This document shows positions 34,833 through 49,600 of a stretch of DNA of 64,000 bases, piece by piece. Source of the stretch: Asterias rubens (taxonomy: Eukaryota > Echinodermata > Asteroidea > Forcipulatida > Asteriidae); contig NC_047063.1 in assembly GCF_902459465.1 (NCBI RefSeq), positions 1,178,001 through 1,242,000 of the forward strand, read 5' to 3'. The position numbers and the translations under genes were made by a program. Within the stretch, counting starts at the first letter, position 1. Every line of letters starts with the position of its first letter. The notes beneath the pieces were generated by a model, which worked only from the letters and a program-made list of their open reading frames with translations, had not been told where the DNA came from and ran no database searches.

Positions 34833-35505
34833 AAGGCACTGGACACTATCATCCTATTGTTAACAGTACATGTGTAATGCGTTGGATTAGCTTCCCTGTG
34901 TCGACCCTGCGGTGCTCATTTGGGTGCACCCCTGACAAAAGCTGATCGAACGATCACTCACCATCTCATGGTGAAGTCATCTGCACATCGTGCCAGCCCC
35001 GAGTGGCCTGCTCCACAAGCAGCACTTGGGGCTGACCAGGGTGAGCCCCTGGAATGACATCAAACAAAGCTATTTGAACATACTGGAGGCAGATCGGGGT
35101 CCACCCGGGGAAGCTAAATGAACACACCCTATAACTCAAAATAATTATTCGCACATAAATATAAAAACTTACTTGGCAACAATGGAAAGCTGTTGATAGT
35201 AACATTGTGAGAAACGGCTCCCTCTGATGTAATCAAGTTTTTGGAAAAGAAGTAATTTCTCACCGTAAAATATTTGAATTGAATTTGAGATCTCAGCTGA
35301 GGTCTTGAGTTCAATCATCTGAAAATACACAACTTGTGCGACAAGGGTGTTTTTTCTTACATTACTCTTTCGCAACTTCAGCAACCATGCTTAGTTCAAA
35401 CTTTCACAGGTTTGTTATTTGATGCATATGTTGAGATACACCAAGTGAGAAGACTGGTCTTTGACAAATTACCAAATGTGTCCATCCCAGTGCCTTTAGT
35501 AATAG
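34833..35505. repeat. Family A MITE interrupted by a foldback element
   Basis: Begins TTAAAGGCACTGGACACTAT and ends 'cagtgcctttag'. The family text breaks at about 34855 and resumes at about 35133 ('ataactcaaaataattatt'). The insert has its own hairpin ends, 'ttagcttccctgtgtcgacc' and 'tccacccggggaagctaa'. Confidence 0.75.
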
Positions 35506-37254
35506 ATTCGATAAATGTTTTTAGAAAATTGTACAGCAACGAAAAACCTTAATATAACTATTAGAATAAAAGTAATATCAACAAAAAGATTAAACACATG
35601 AACATCATAACAAATAATAATAAGCCCCTTTGGACGCCAAGTCAGGTGTAATAAAGAGCTATGAACTGTCTCAGTTTATTAATCTTAATAAAGCATTTTT
35701 GTCTATCTGTAATATTAAACGTCACATTTATAGTGTGTCACTTTTGTAAAAAATGTTAATGAATACATAAAAACGTCATGGAAAAATATACCTTTTAAAA
35801 GTACAAATGGAATGCAATATCAATATATAGCATCTGATAAGGAAAAAGGGTGAGCTTTTCAAAGTATTACTCCCTGAAAATTGCACATTATACTAAAGAT
35901 GTGATCAAAGCTGAGACAATGTCGTACCTTGTGAATAAAAAAAGGTGTTGACAAAAATATATTAAATCCTACATAGAAATAACTGTAAGAAATCGTTATT
36001 AAAAACACATAGTTAAAGTAACGGCTTAGGTTTCCCCCAGTAGGGTTTTCCCTCCAATGTTTATAATAAAGGTTTCTACAAAACATCCTTTCTTCACAAG
36101 TATGTTCAAAGGTGTAAGTAAGGCACTTGTTGCAAGCTCTTTGGTTTCATTACTAAAATGATGTAATTTAAAAGCCGAAAATGACAAAAATATAATCAAC
36201 ATATCAGTCCAATCAAAAACATCATTAGATTGCAAACATCTTCACCAATTTCTCTAGAAATAAAGTCCCTGAACCAGTCTATAAAATGAATGATGGATAC
36301 AAATTTACAGATTTTGAAATTTAGGTTTGCACCAAAAGTAGCCATAAGTACACTCTCTTTTAAAATGTTAAGTCAAGAATAATTAAACTATAGGAGAGAT
36401 ATGCACACCTAAAAAATAAAAATAATAATGTATTTTATTTACAATTATACAAAAATTCTATCTTATATCGTCAAATATTCAGAAAAGGGCTTATATCACA
36501 ATAATTGAATGTTGTGTTTTACGAAGAGCCAAAAGCCCCAAATAATGCTGTAGTACGTTGCAACTGAAGAGTGTACATGTAGGTCAAATCTAAGCACAGT
36601 CTAAAATGTTTACAAATCCCAAATCAATCGTTTTGAAATACGTGGTTCTTCATAAAATGATGTCGATATGTTGGAGAACAAAGTTACTTGTGATAAATAA
36701 TGCAAGAAATCTCACTAAAAATAAATAAGGTATAAAACCGTTAATAGACACACACTATTTCAAGCAAATTTATAAGTTAACAGTTAGTTGTCATTGAAAA
36801 TAAGTAATAAAATTGAAATCATTAAGATATTATTAAAACAAAATTATTGCAGACATATGAGTATCAATATAAGAACAAAGGTTCTGTTAGAATTTAAAAT
36901 TTCTCCACAATTCTATTGAAAAGATTTGGAAACGATTTTTGTATTATTTCAGATACAGAAATTTGATTGTCATTGTCTCCAAAATGTCCTCAGGTATCCA
37001 CACTTAGACGAGAAGCCATTTTCATTGAGCTTCTAAAGCAGGTAGACAACACTGGTAATAGACCGATCCATAAAGACACTGCCCAATTACGTATTGACCA
37101 ATCACAACCTATTACGGAATCAAAGTCCGACAATTTAAGGTCCGACATTCATGCGCGTATGCTTGGTGCATGCGGCAGAGTTGTGCAGAAAGGCATTGGA
37201 GAGGGTCACGTGTTCTTGCATGCTCACACGTGCGCTGTGGGTGGAGCCTAATGG

Positions 37255-37600
37255 ACCAGTATCCACCATTTTTTGTGAACCAACATATCCTTGAAATAAC
37301 AAATCTATGAAAAGTTACGCTTAATCCTAGTGGCATAACCAGCGGTAGTGTTCTGCACAGAAACCTTACCCCCCCCCCACCCACCCCTATAAAAAAAAAT
37401 GCATAAATGAAAAGATCCATACATCAAAAATGAAAATGACTGGTTATGCAATTGCTCAATTGATTATCGGAGTCTTTAGAACATACCAACAAGCCCTATT
37501 TGTTTTCAATGTTTAAACCAACGAGTTAGAGCCTTGGGAGATCAAAACTAATTATTTTACTTATTTCTAAAACTTATAATCATTTCTCAAACCTATAATC
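37255..37600. repeat. Repeat related to 4735-4960
   Basis: Both contain 'gaccagtat', a 'ttttgtgaacc'-type block and 'gagatcaaaactaatt', then 'ttttac' and 'atttct'. The stretch also resembles diverged family A. Ends just 3' of the NWD gene. Confidence 0.5.
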
Positions 37601-37677
37601 ATTTCTAAAAATCAATAGTCATTTCTCAAACCAATAGACATTGTTGGTTCCATCACAATATTGTGCACATCCCTCTC

Positions 37678-40600
37678 TCACACAATACTACATAACCTTG
37701 ATATCTTGCGTTCCCCACTGTCACTCGATGTACTACTCCCATTCGTAACGACAGAAACCCATCCATGAAGCTTTCCATTCCCTGTATCTCCATTACCCAG
37801 CCCGCTGTCCTCCTCCATGGTCAGGCAATGGATGTTGAATGCCATCAGCTGTCCGATCTTGGTGCATGCGATGACCGTGTCCTTTTTGGTTCTGATCTTG
37901 GTCAGATTTGAGTAGGTGTAGAGGTTGGTGACAAGCCGGCCGTTATCTACTCTCCACAAATTCACTTCCTGCACAACAAAACAAAAAGCAAGAAATATAG
38001 ATCATCAAAATGTTGTTACAGTAATCTGAATGCGTTCTTATGTGAATATTGGGTGTATATAATGAGTGCATTTTCGCAGATTAAAAAATCGCAAGGTAAA
38101 ATCTGGGCAATTCCATTTCCAAGTTGACTGAAATGGAATAGCCACATTTCACCGAGACGTAATCTGTGACAATAATTTCAAACAGAATGCATTCAGTATT
38201 CATGTCTCACAAATACATCCTTGTCATTTGAAATGTTTACACTAACACAAAACACTTAAAGAATTCTATGATCTAAAACAACGTGGACGACTCTTTGTCT
38301 GAGATCTTTGCCTCGTTAGGGGAATTACTATTTTAGAACTGACGCTAATTTAGATTGAAACAATAATCCACTTGTAAAACTTGCCACATCCATACATGAT
38401 GGCCAGATACTTGGATGAGATTTGATGAAGGTGACCATTCCCAGACCCTTCAAAATGTTACAATTCAAGAGGTTTACAGACTATGTGCATCACCAGAAAT
38501 ACAAACCAACATATGTGGACTATTTCTTTCTCTGTCTTTAGTGACTGCTATACTTCTTTCAAGACAATTTGAGGGGAAAATCCTTAGTAATCACATGCCT
38601 GCATATAACTAGACCTTTGGATCTTCGTACCAACTCGACTTGAGAGACAACTGGTCTCCAGACAAGTCCTTTTATCTTCAAGTACGTGCTAATCCTCCAA
38701 TCAGATTCGCAGAATGGAGTGGTGATAAAAACCTATAATACGGCTAATATCACTACCTGTGTCTTGTGTGTTCTATGGTTACGCGCCAAGTTTGTTGAAG
38801 ATAAATACGCTATAAAATCACTCACCCTATCATTGGCTCCAGTTACAAGGAATCGATTATTCTCGGTGAAACACATGCAGTTTACCACACCAGGCTGTAC
38901 AATAACAAAAAACAGAAGTAAATACATCAAGGCTTTTTGGTGCTAAATCTACAAGAAGGACCTCGTCGTTTCTACACAGATCAGATGTGCTTTGTCTGAA
39001 TTGCTTAAGGCCAAGTTACACTGCAGCGATAACGAAAGCGTTCACAACGCAAAGAGAACGCATTCTATTGGTTGAATTGCTCCGCGAAGAATACGGACAC
39101 GCTCGTTCAACCAATGGAATGCGTTCTCTTTGCGTCGTTATCGTTCTCGTTAACCTGCAGTGGGACCGGGCCTTTACTCTGGCAAACTCCAAGGAAATAG
39201 TTACTACTGCTTAGGAGAGTAGGCTTATAGCGATGTGTTAGTAGTAGACCGTCCTTGCACAGCATACATTTACTATTAGGATCGAGGCCCACATCGAGAC
39301 ATACAACCTCACCAGTGTCTCCTCAAAGCTTTAATTTTCAGAATGTTCTGGAGCTTCTGAAGTAGGTCCTAATTGCTTTGTTTTGCTTTAGTTGAGAAAG
39401 TCACTTGTCACAATCATACATTGACTAAAAGTAAAAAGCAGTGGGACTTTTTTTATAGAGTTGTGGAATGTCTCACAGTGAATAATGACTAAGGAACCCT
39501 GGCCGCAAACTACCGCCAATAATCGGCCATGGTATGCTGGAATATCGGACTTGATGCCAAATACAGTGAAAGACAATCCTTGTTGAAAAACAAAAGGACA
39601 AAGGTCTGGATTCAATAACATGGGGTAGTAGTGGGGTTTAATGTTACATGGTATTTTGTTTTCTGTGAATCAGCTTAGAAATGTGAAAAGGACTTTCAAA
39701 AAGTTTATAGAAAACCTTTAATTTAAAAGTTTTTATCACCTTTTCAATCTGATATAGTGGTTCCATTGTTTTCAAATGCCATACAATCACATATGGATCA
39801 TCGTACGCTGATGCCAATAAAGTACCATCATCACTCAATGCCACGTTGGTAACCCCTGAACTCTGTTCCAACAATGACCCCAGGTCAGATACATCACCAG
39901 AATCAGGCGACCAAAGTTTTAAATGTAGCTCCCCGCAAGACGTCCCAAAGAGAAGAATATTCTGTGGTGTCAGGACTGCGCAGGTCACGTCCCCGGCTGT
40001 ATTGGTGTTATACACAAATACTTTCTTACACTGCTTAATATCCCACACATGGATCATATTGTAAAACGTCAAGCAGACCATGTAGTGATCATCTGGTCGG
40101 ATCCAGATACGACACACACCGGAGTCGTGGCCAGTGAATTTATGGTGGACTTTTCCTGTCTGGATCTTCCACATGATGACGGTTGAATCCTGACTGCCGG
40201 TGAAAGCAAACTGGTTGCTATGGCTGACCTCTATGCAGGTGACTTCATTACTGTGGTCCTGAAGGATGAACTTGTCAAGTCCCGTTGTGGCGTCCCACAC
40301 ATGGATTTTGTTAAGTGAGGACTTGGCAAAGGGATCAATGCCTTTGAATATCACATATCTGCCATGAAGAAAGAACAATGAATATTTGTCATGACATTGA
40401 TAATCAGCTCTATATTTCATCTCATCCATTGTCAGGCATGATACTTCAAGGAGGCATCAAAGGCGATTGCCCTATGCCCCCTGGTTATTGCCTTGGTGCC
40501 CTTAAAATGCTCAGTACAATTTCCTCATAGGGTGCCCTATACCAAGGAGAAACTGCCTTGGTGCCTTTGCCCTTTCAAGAACGGAGCATCATTACCACAG

Positions 40601-43600
40601 AGTACTATTTAGCATGTCATGGCTGAGCTGTCTACTGCAACAAATTGTTCACCTTTTTAAAAATAATTTTCCAATGAAGAAAAACAATTATATATTAAAG
40701 CCTGGATGATCAGAACTCAAGTTCTTTTACAGTAAGCGAAACAAATGCACAGAAAATGTGCTTAAAATCAGTGTATTTCACAGTTTTGCAAGAAATTGTT
40801 GCTTATGCTCATGTGTACTTCACACTACAATGCATTCTTTGCTTAAAGAATTTCTTCCAGAATTTCAGTGCATACATGTATGTAGGTTCAACATAAGCAT
40901 ATAATGGTGACTGTAAGCGAAGTAATTTGTGGTAATTAGAACCACGCAACTAGGCCCATTCTATGTTGTGTGGGTCATGTAGAAAGTAAAATAAGCTGTT
41001 GCAAACTGTCTACCAACCAAAAGGACCTGTGGTATGCAAAAAATAGTTTATGACTTGACGTTTCGACCTTCGCAGAGTCTTTCTCATTGAAAGAATAAAG
41101 CGATGGATTTGAATCAAACCTTTGGTCAGTGGTGACCGCTAGCGTCCCGCTCCGATCCCCAAACGTCATTCTCCTCTGCTCCAAGTACTTAGGTGAGATA
41201 TCCCAGAGTTTAATGTACGGTGAATGCAATGACGCTGATACTACAAGTTGATTGGCTAATGCAAGGTGTGACACAATGGCTTGTTGACCTTCAAGGGTTT
41301 GAACCTTCTGACCTGAGGTCGTATCCCATACTGCCATGATGTCATCACGGGCCCCAGAGACCAGGTAGTGGTTGTCATGGGTGATGGCTACACAGTCTAT
41401 GACCCCATCGTGACCTTTATTGTAAAGAATTAAAGAGAACTAGTGAGTATTTCATCAAAAACCAATAACAAATGGTCAAAGATACAATCAGCATGCAGTC
41501 TTTTACAAAACAAAATCTGAGACGGTATCGTGCTGCCTATGTGTACCCCGAGAGTAGGTGCTTGATGTTATAACCTTAACCCTTGTTATAAAGAGCACTG
41601 TTACAGAAGATTCTTCTTATAAAAGTACATTCTGAAGTCCGAATCTGTTTCTTTGTTTTGCTGTCTTCTCGTAACAACAGTTCTGTAATAAAGAGGTAAT
41701 TTCGCTGTTCCCAGCCAGCAAACTTGTCGACGGTACATGATCTAATAATGTACAATAATCTAATTATTTTAATGCAAACATGATACGTAAGTGCAAAGGG
41801 GTTTTCTACATCAAACTCAGTCAAAACCATGGATTTGGGATGGGAAGGATTTTGGAGGAATTGGGATTCAACCACTTCAAGTCAGATAACATGTGTATCA
41901 GTCAACACTTCTAAAAAACCTTGAGTCACCCTCATTTTTTTGCAATCAGGTGAACTGCTGACTTTAACATCCAGCTTGACATTCTATTGTGTAGCCTGCA
42001 CAGGCATGTGCCTGAAACTTTGGGCCCTAATTGTCACAGGCACGTTTACCATGGAATTCAAGCTTGTAATGTCCCTTTTTCGGGAGCTATTGTTTTATCT
42101 CCCATTCCAGTTTTATCTCCAAATCCAGACACTTGTCCTTTTGTTTTACAAATACCGGTGCTATTATAAGGACCCTTGTGGTCTTTCCTTTTGTCAAGTA
42201 TTCCATTGTGACAACAATATTTTTTAAGGAAATTTATTTGTCAGGGTACTCCAAAAAGTTCAGACAAAATAATACTGCGCAGAGGCATGGAATTTGTTTG
42301 TTTGTAATACCGACCAGAAGTGGTTAGGGATAACGAAATGGTTTTCTTGCACCATGCATTTTGTTCTCTTCATTAGCAGCGCTATATCTAAACATGCTCT
42401 AAAATGCAGGGGGTTTCTTGGGGTTGCTACAAAATGTTCTTCATGCAAATTTTAAGTTTTTAGTTTTTTTAAGGGTAAGCTATGCACTTGTAACACAACA
42501 CAAAATGGACTACGGAGCTACTATACCAGTACATTACACAATGGGCAAGTAAAATCACTATCTATACTTTAATGTCTAAATAAATAAAAAACTTTCACAG
42601 TTGACACAGATTCAAAATATGATAAAATTACCAATTCAGACTGTCACTGAGTAGACTTGGGTACAGTTTTTACAGGAGAAAATTTGCAGTGATCATGAGA
42701 AAAAAAGGTTGACAAGTATTGGTCCTCACACAGACCACACCCAAGACCTTGATTGTTGGTTTGCCAAGCAGCATGACCTTATTTTTGTATGTGCTTACGC
42801 CTTTGATTTGGTATTTTTTGTGAGTCAGGTGAATGTTTTCTTATTTTTTAATATGTCTGTCATTTGAAGATCACAACACAGCCATGTGTGGCTGAGTTGC
42901 AAATTTGATTTATCAGACTTCTTGTACTGTATATGAGGGCACAAGGGCAATTGCCTCCATGGCCCCCTGGTTAATGCCTTTCTGCCTGCGAGTGTTTTCA
43001 AATGACCCATAAAACTGCCAAAGCGAGAATAATTTTGGTGGAAAATGTCCTCTCCATGTTCAAATTGGGGATGAGACTCTACTACACTTTAAGGACTAGG
43101 CCTGGTAAGCATCCAAGTATTAAGCATGGAAGACTTGGGTTACACGCAGACTACTTCTAAAGTATACTTGGGAAAACCAGCAAATCTACAGTATTTTTTA
43201 CCACATAAGGGCGTGTGTGTGAGCAGAAATTTTATGATGCAAATCAAGTAAAACTAACTGGGTTTTTGTCGTTGTTGTTATTAAAAATTATTTTATTTTA
43301 GTTACGGAAAACAACATGCAGCATTGCAGTCAAAATAGGATCAAACTTGTAACGGACGCAATAATGAACCCTTTCTTCGTAATATGCGCCATGGTGAATC
43401 TGCGCCAGGCACCGTGGTGCTCTGTTTATTTCAAACTTACAACTTGATAAATGCACTTGATGCACAGTGTGAGAAGGCATGAAGTTCTGTATTGTGTTAA
43501 TGTATATTTTCAAAATAAACCACACACCATGCCGCAAGGCGCAGGTTCAACATTACTGTGAAAGGGTCTATTGTGATGCAACAAAATTTGCCACTGAAAG

Positions 43601-46600
43601 CGCCCTCATGTGGTCAAAAATGCAGTCATCAAAAATACAATAGGATCATGCCTAATGAATCATGCATTCTGAAAACCTGCAAACATTACCGTGATTACAA
43701 ACTGTAATCCACTTCATCTTCAGACTGAAATACAAAGCAATGTTAAGAACAAGACATCAATTAAAACTGGTTCGGAATACCAGGGAAAAAAGTCAGAATT
43801 CTCATACACAAATAGAAAGTACTTCAAAGCAACTTTGAGATTTTGAGGCTTTATATAAAATGTTTAGAGGTAAGTTTGGTTGAAAAAGCAAATTGAATTT
43901 ATGACGTCATTCCTTTGCCTCCACAAAGTATAAAGCAATCAGCGTATAAACACGAATAACCATTCTCTTTGAAGGCAGTTTTGCCAAAAATGAGCAGCTC
44001 AAACTCTGCCAACCATCGCAAAAGCTGAACTAGTCCAATTAAATTGTCTGCTAATATGCAAGTTGGACAAACTGAGGCACTGGGTATGAAATTCTGATTG
44101 TTTATTTTGATGACACAAGTTTCCCAGTGAAATGTCTAGAAATAATATAAAATAGTTTGAATTGTTTCAGAAATGTCAACAGACCAACATTGGAAATCGT
44201 TAATTCAGGACCAAGCATTGACTACAACCTTTTGGGTTGAATTGAAGTAGGTCAAATCTTGGGTCGCTTGTGGCCGCTATGGGGATTATTTGATACAAGT
44301 GGCTTGTGTCTGCTGTGGTCTGTAACAGGTTCAGTGATATTATATTACATGATATTATATTATATAGAGGGATAATACTAAAGCAGGCCTGGAATTTCAT
44401 CTTAAGACAACAATCCAATTTTCATTTTGCAAAGGACTCTTAATAATAATAATAATAATAATAATAAGCATTTATATAGCGCCATCTATCTAGAAAACTA
44501 ATCCGAGGCGCTGGAGAGGAAAAGAAACCAAAACAAAAAAGTTTATACAAAGAAAAGGATCCATTGGAAAATATTAAAGTCTATGGGGAACGTTTGTAGG
44601 GGCACCAAGGCCAGAGCCCAGGGCAAGAGGCCATCGCTGCCATGTAATTCCAGGCATGGAGTAAGGGCTACTAGATGGTTTAGTACACGTACCTCCAAGG
44701 GAATGAAGCAGGTTACCAGACTTGAGATCCCATACATATAGTATACTGACTGTACCAGCTACAACCAAAGTTTCATCTGGGCTAATGCATGCTGAATGTA
44801 TTGCCTGCTCATTGGCTGATGTCAATACATGCAGTGTTTGAGAGGTAGACTCATCCCCAGCTGGTTGTAGTTTAGTGAGAACCTGATGAAAGAAAGAGAT
44901 GATTCATTGGACCCATTGTATATGACGTAAAAACAAGCATAAACAGCGCTGAGGTTAATGAAGTCTATTATTGGTCGAGAGTTGGCAAAGTGCATGTCTG
45001 TTTCCATGACCTCAACAATACCAGCCAATGACACACAGCCCATAATGTACTGGGCGCTGACGACCCACTCCCAGTTCACTTAAAGGGGGACTATCCACAT
45101 ACATCTTCCCTTGAGGCCTACAGGTTTTTCTTCACTTACCACTTTCCCATCCACTGAAGTAGAAACAATGACTTTATCAGACGTGATGTCAACGTGGGTG
45201 ATGGACCCGTCGTGGCTTGTGATGTCACAGATCATGTGATTATCCACAAGTGACCACACCTTCACGGTGTGGTCATCTGCACCACTCACAGCATACTTAT
45301 CCTCCTTGCTTATGCATATGCATGAGATGTATTCCGTGTGACCTTGAAATGTGTGTACCTTGTTACCAGTGATGATACTGTAGACCTGATGAACAATACA
45401 TAAATGATAAAACAAGTTTGGTGTTACCCTGTGATTTGTGGTAAGCAGATATCTAAAACACTAGACCATTGAGCTTGACCTATGATTGTCACAGGGGAGC
45501 AAGCCTGTGCTCGTGGCATATGCATACTTCACATCAAAGCAATGCATCACTGGCTTTCATCTAGCGAAGAAATTTGCATTTACACTGTGAAGTGGAGAAT
45601 AGTGACATCATTGACTTGCCCTGCCACAATCTCAGAGGTAGAATGCTGATGAAATAATTAAGTTTTAAATGTGAAGCTAATTACGCAGCACTGGAAAATC
45701 AGCACTTAGTTTGAACGTTTGACGTCACACTTCAAGGCTCATGAATTACCCCAGAGATTGGCCTTGATGCTACGTCAAGATCTTGACGGTCACGTGGTAT
45801 GGATGTTCCCCTGATCTCACATTTATTTTGCATACAAATTCTACACACACACGTATGTACTGTAAAACATGTTTATTGTATCCAATCATACCACTGCTTC
45901 TGTAAAACCAATACCTTCCTTTCTCCTTGCGGACACTCTTCTCCTTCTAACTTTCCAGTGAGGGCACCCTAATCCCAGGCCTGTATGCTTCACTTTTGAA
46001 AGGGCAAGGGCACCAAGGCATTTTCTTTTTGTAAAAGGGCACCCTGTGATGAATTTGTAAATATCTACTGGAGCATTACCAGGGCACCAAGGCAATGACC
46101 AGGGGGCATGGAGGCAATCACTTTCGTTTGAAGTATCATACCTGTAATGCAACTCAGTGAGGTCTACTCCACGGAAGGGAAGCCAAGACTTTGGGCCCTT
46201 GTCACAAGATACTCACCTTTAACTCATTCTGCGCAGCGGATACAATCCTCGTTGAGTCTTGAGTAATAACCACATTGGCATAGCGCTCATACCCAGAATG
46301 ATTCTCATCAATAAGGAGTACTGAGTCACCACTTGAGATGCTCCATACTTGAAGGTAGTTTTGATCAGAACCGGCAACCACCCATTGATTATCGGCTGAG
46401 ATGGCCACACAAGACATTGCTCCTCCTTTGGGTAAAGTGAGACGTTCGAACATCAGTAAAAGCATTACTAAGATTACTTACTTATAGAGCGCATTTCAGT
46501 TCTGGGAGAACCCTCATTGCGCTGAACAAACAATATATAATAACAAAGTACAAGTGTAATCTACAAACTAACTTGACAGTGTCTGCTTTGGATGCATTGT

Positions 46601-49600
46601 GTATGATTTTCTAAACATTTTGAGAGACCTACTTTTCTTTCTGTACACTTTCTGTGTACAAAAGTGAAGGAATATTATCTTTTCCTCTTTTTTTCTTGCC
46701 TGGTTTTCTCTTTTCCTCTTCTTTCATGGATAGTTACTCACATGCCCGTGTGTTGAGCAAAGACAAATTTACTTAAGCAGGATTCGAACCAGTGACCTAT
46801 GGATCAATATGGTGACTCTCTACCTACTGATCTATGAAGCCATTCATAATTTTGTTTACCTTTTTGTCCCTTTAGGACATGTATGTTTTCATCATCACCC
46901 AGCTCCCATAGTCTCACAGAACCATTGGTGGACACTGATGCCAGCATGGTGCATGCCTCATTCACAGCTAGCTTCAAAATGTTACCTGATCGTACAGACA
47001 AATATAAAGTACTGAATAATTATGCGTGTCAATGTTACGAGACAAAGTTTACCCCAATATTTCTGGCATGGTTGGCTGAAGATTGTACCACATCATCTGC
47101 CTTGTAAACCCTTACAAGGTGCTTCATAAATGGTCTAAGAAATAAAAAACTAATACTGCATACCTGTGTTTAAATTAATAAGGGCTTTAAGATGTATTGG
47201 GTGAGTTAAAGCGCTGCTTCAGAAACACAAATTGTTATTTTGATTATTAATGCAAAGTGTTCAAGATCTGTCATCTACAATAATTGGGTTCGTTTTTCAG
47301 ATGAGGATCAAGAGGAATTCCACAATGACTTGATAACAAATTGTGGTTTAGTTACTGAATCACAATTTTTTGATTTGTGCAATTCATAAACATAAACGTT
47401 AAACCAATGTTTGTATGAGAGAGATTCCCTATTGCCAGCTTGGTGTTTATATCCCCTTGAGGGAGATTGCCGAGTTCCTTTGACGGGAAGATCATCTAAA
47501 CAAACAAACAAGCCACCGCGGCATTTCATCAAGCTTCCTAGACAGTGCATTGCCCCATAATACACCCACTCGGGACATCAGGATTATATTCTGTGACAAT
47601 ACCAATGTGAATCCAATGGTAAACTGAGACGCTTGCCACAATCGACATGACAGTAATTTTTTTCGGCTCTGAGCGTGTGCGCACATGCTCAGTATTGCGC
47701 GCAAAGGTCTGAGCATGGCACTACTGGCGAGAACTGTGGAAAAGGACTGTCCAAAATTCTCCCAGTATTATTATCAGAAATAGTTATCGCTGATGTCAAG
47801 AGCTGTATGGTCTTTACCCGTATGACCAATGAGGGTTGTCCTGAGTGGTCCTCCTGGCATGTAGAAACAGCTCCGTGTAGGAATGAGTAAAGTGTCTCTC
47901 ATTTGACTGCAGCAGGCCTCGGCTCCCTTCAGGATGTTCCCAATGCATTGTGGGTACTGAATTGCCAGGTCAGGCAGACGGCCCAGGATCTCCACAGCCA
48001 GGGGCTGACTATTATCCTTGAAGTCTAGGGTGGACTTTGCAAGTCTAAAATGATAAAAGAAACGTTTATAATAGATCCTAGGGTTATAAGTCAGTCTTGT
48101 ATTCGAGTTCTCAATCCCAAGTCTGGGTCATCAGTGTCAATGAGTCTAACTTTAAAATCCACATCATTTAGGTTGATTCCGAGTCCAATTCACCAGTCAA
48201 TTGAGTTTGAAAATACTATGAACCCCAAAACCTGATAGATATAAACATCAAGGTTTAAGAACCAATGGAGTGGGCTTTACTTCTCATCAGTTGTCACTAA
48301 ATTAAAAAGCTTCTAAAACAAAAGTATTAATTATTGTTATATGTAATTTTATTTATAAAAAAGAAATTCCCTAAACGAAGACTATCAGGAGTCCGATTCA
48401 CAATTTGTATGATTCAAATTCTGTGACTCGATTGGACTGATGAGTAATACAACACTGGTAACCACCTCTGTTCCATTTCTTTAATACCTGATGGTATCTT
48501 GCAGCAGTTTGAGTTCAGTGTGTAGACTCTTTCCAAGGATAGTCTCCTTCTCCAGCACCCAGTTTAGTTCCTCAATCAGGTGTTGAGCGGACAGAGCGGA
48601 GACTACTGCATCCAAGAAGCTGAAGTCACCAAATGTTTGCTGAGAAAAAACATACACACCAAAAGTTTTAAACCATGCTAGGAAACACCTCTGTCTGAAT
48701 GGATCGATCCATTAAGCCCCGCCCATTATAGCAACTGTCAATCAACAACAACCACATGACTTGAAGCAACACACATTGAAGCAAGCCGTGGCTCACACAC
48801 ACAAATGCGTGTCACAGCAATACTTACAGCAGTAGAGTTTACATTATTGAGTAATAAGATGTTAACACAATTTGAACAGAGAAAACTTTACAAGAGTGGG
48901 ATTTCAACCTGAGACCACGACTTCAGATAAGTCCTGTGGCAACGACCGTGACGGTTTTTAATGACTCTATTTTGTTTTTGTTTTTAATTTAAAGAGAAAT
49001 GGTCCACAGCTGTAGACGAAAGGATCACTTAACAATGATAAAAATAAACAAAAAAACACCAAAGGAGTAACGAGGCCAGCCAAGTTGACAACAAATACAA
49101 AATTTGCCTATTAAATAAAGACGACTCTTACATGGACAAGATCCTGAGTGTTGTGGGCATGCAGTAGATGATATGGTAGCTCACTGAGTTTGCGATAGTT
49201 ATATGCTTTGTGACGTTTGAGAGGCTGAGAGGAGACTAGCCGGTCTGCTTTTAAGATCTGATTCCTCTGTGTTAGATGAAGTGTCTGTGGACAAAGAAAA
49301 ACAAATTATATTGACCCCTTGCACTGATGTCACACTTGGCTTTTGTCTGTCCATCATCTGCCAGATGGGTGTCAAGATATTGTGAGAATTGTGAACGCAC
49401 ATATGTTGCCTACAATGCATACTACACATTGTAACACACAGGGAAATGGACTCTCACAATGGCACAACCAAGATTCATTGTAGTGTTTGTTTACATAGGA
49501 GTAAATTAAGTCAGCAACAGAAACGGAGTGTGAACAATAACATTGTAACAAACATGGCATTAATAGAAACTTTTATTATAATTTCTTTTATTCCCCCTTT

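Larger units (their letters stand above)
29411..37677. other. CXXC1 3' UTR and convergent intergenic region
   Basis: CXXC1 and the NWD gene converge here. A possible CXXC1 poly(A) signal AATAAA is at 31157-31162, but the 3' end could be earlier. The region is filled with MITEs and SINE remnants listed separately. From about 35510 to 37250 it is AT-rich without recognisable elements; TTTATT near 36434 could be the NWD gene's poly(A) signal on the minus strand. No coding exon seen. Confidence 0.5.

Noticed and set aside
34881-35118. Possible gene in the GC-richer patch 'gtgccagccccgagtggcc'
   Set aside because: It is the inside of a hairpin insertion in a family A MITE; frames are short and palindromic.
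44440-44470. Regular AAT repeats as a possible CRISPR or satellite array
   Set aside because: A plain trinucleotide microsatellite at a retroposon tail, with no spacers.
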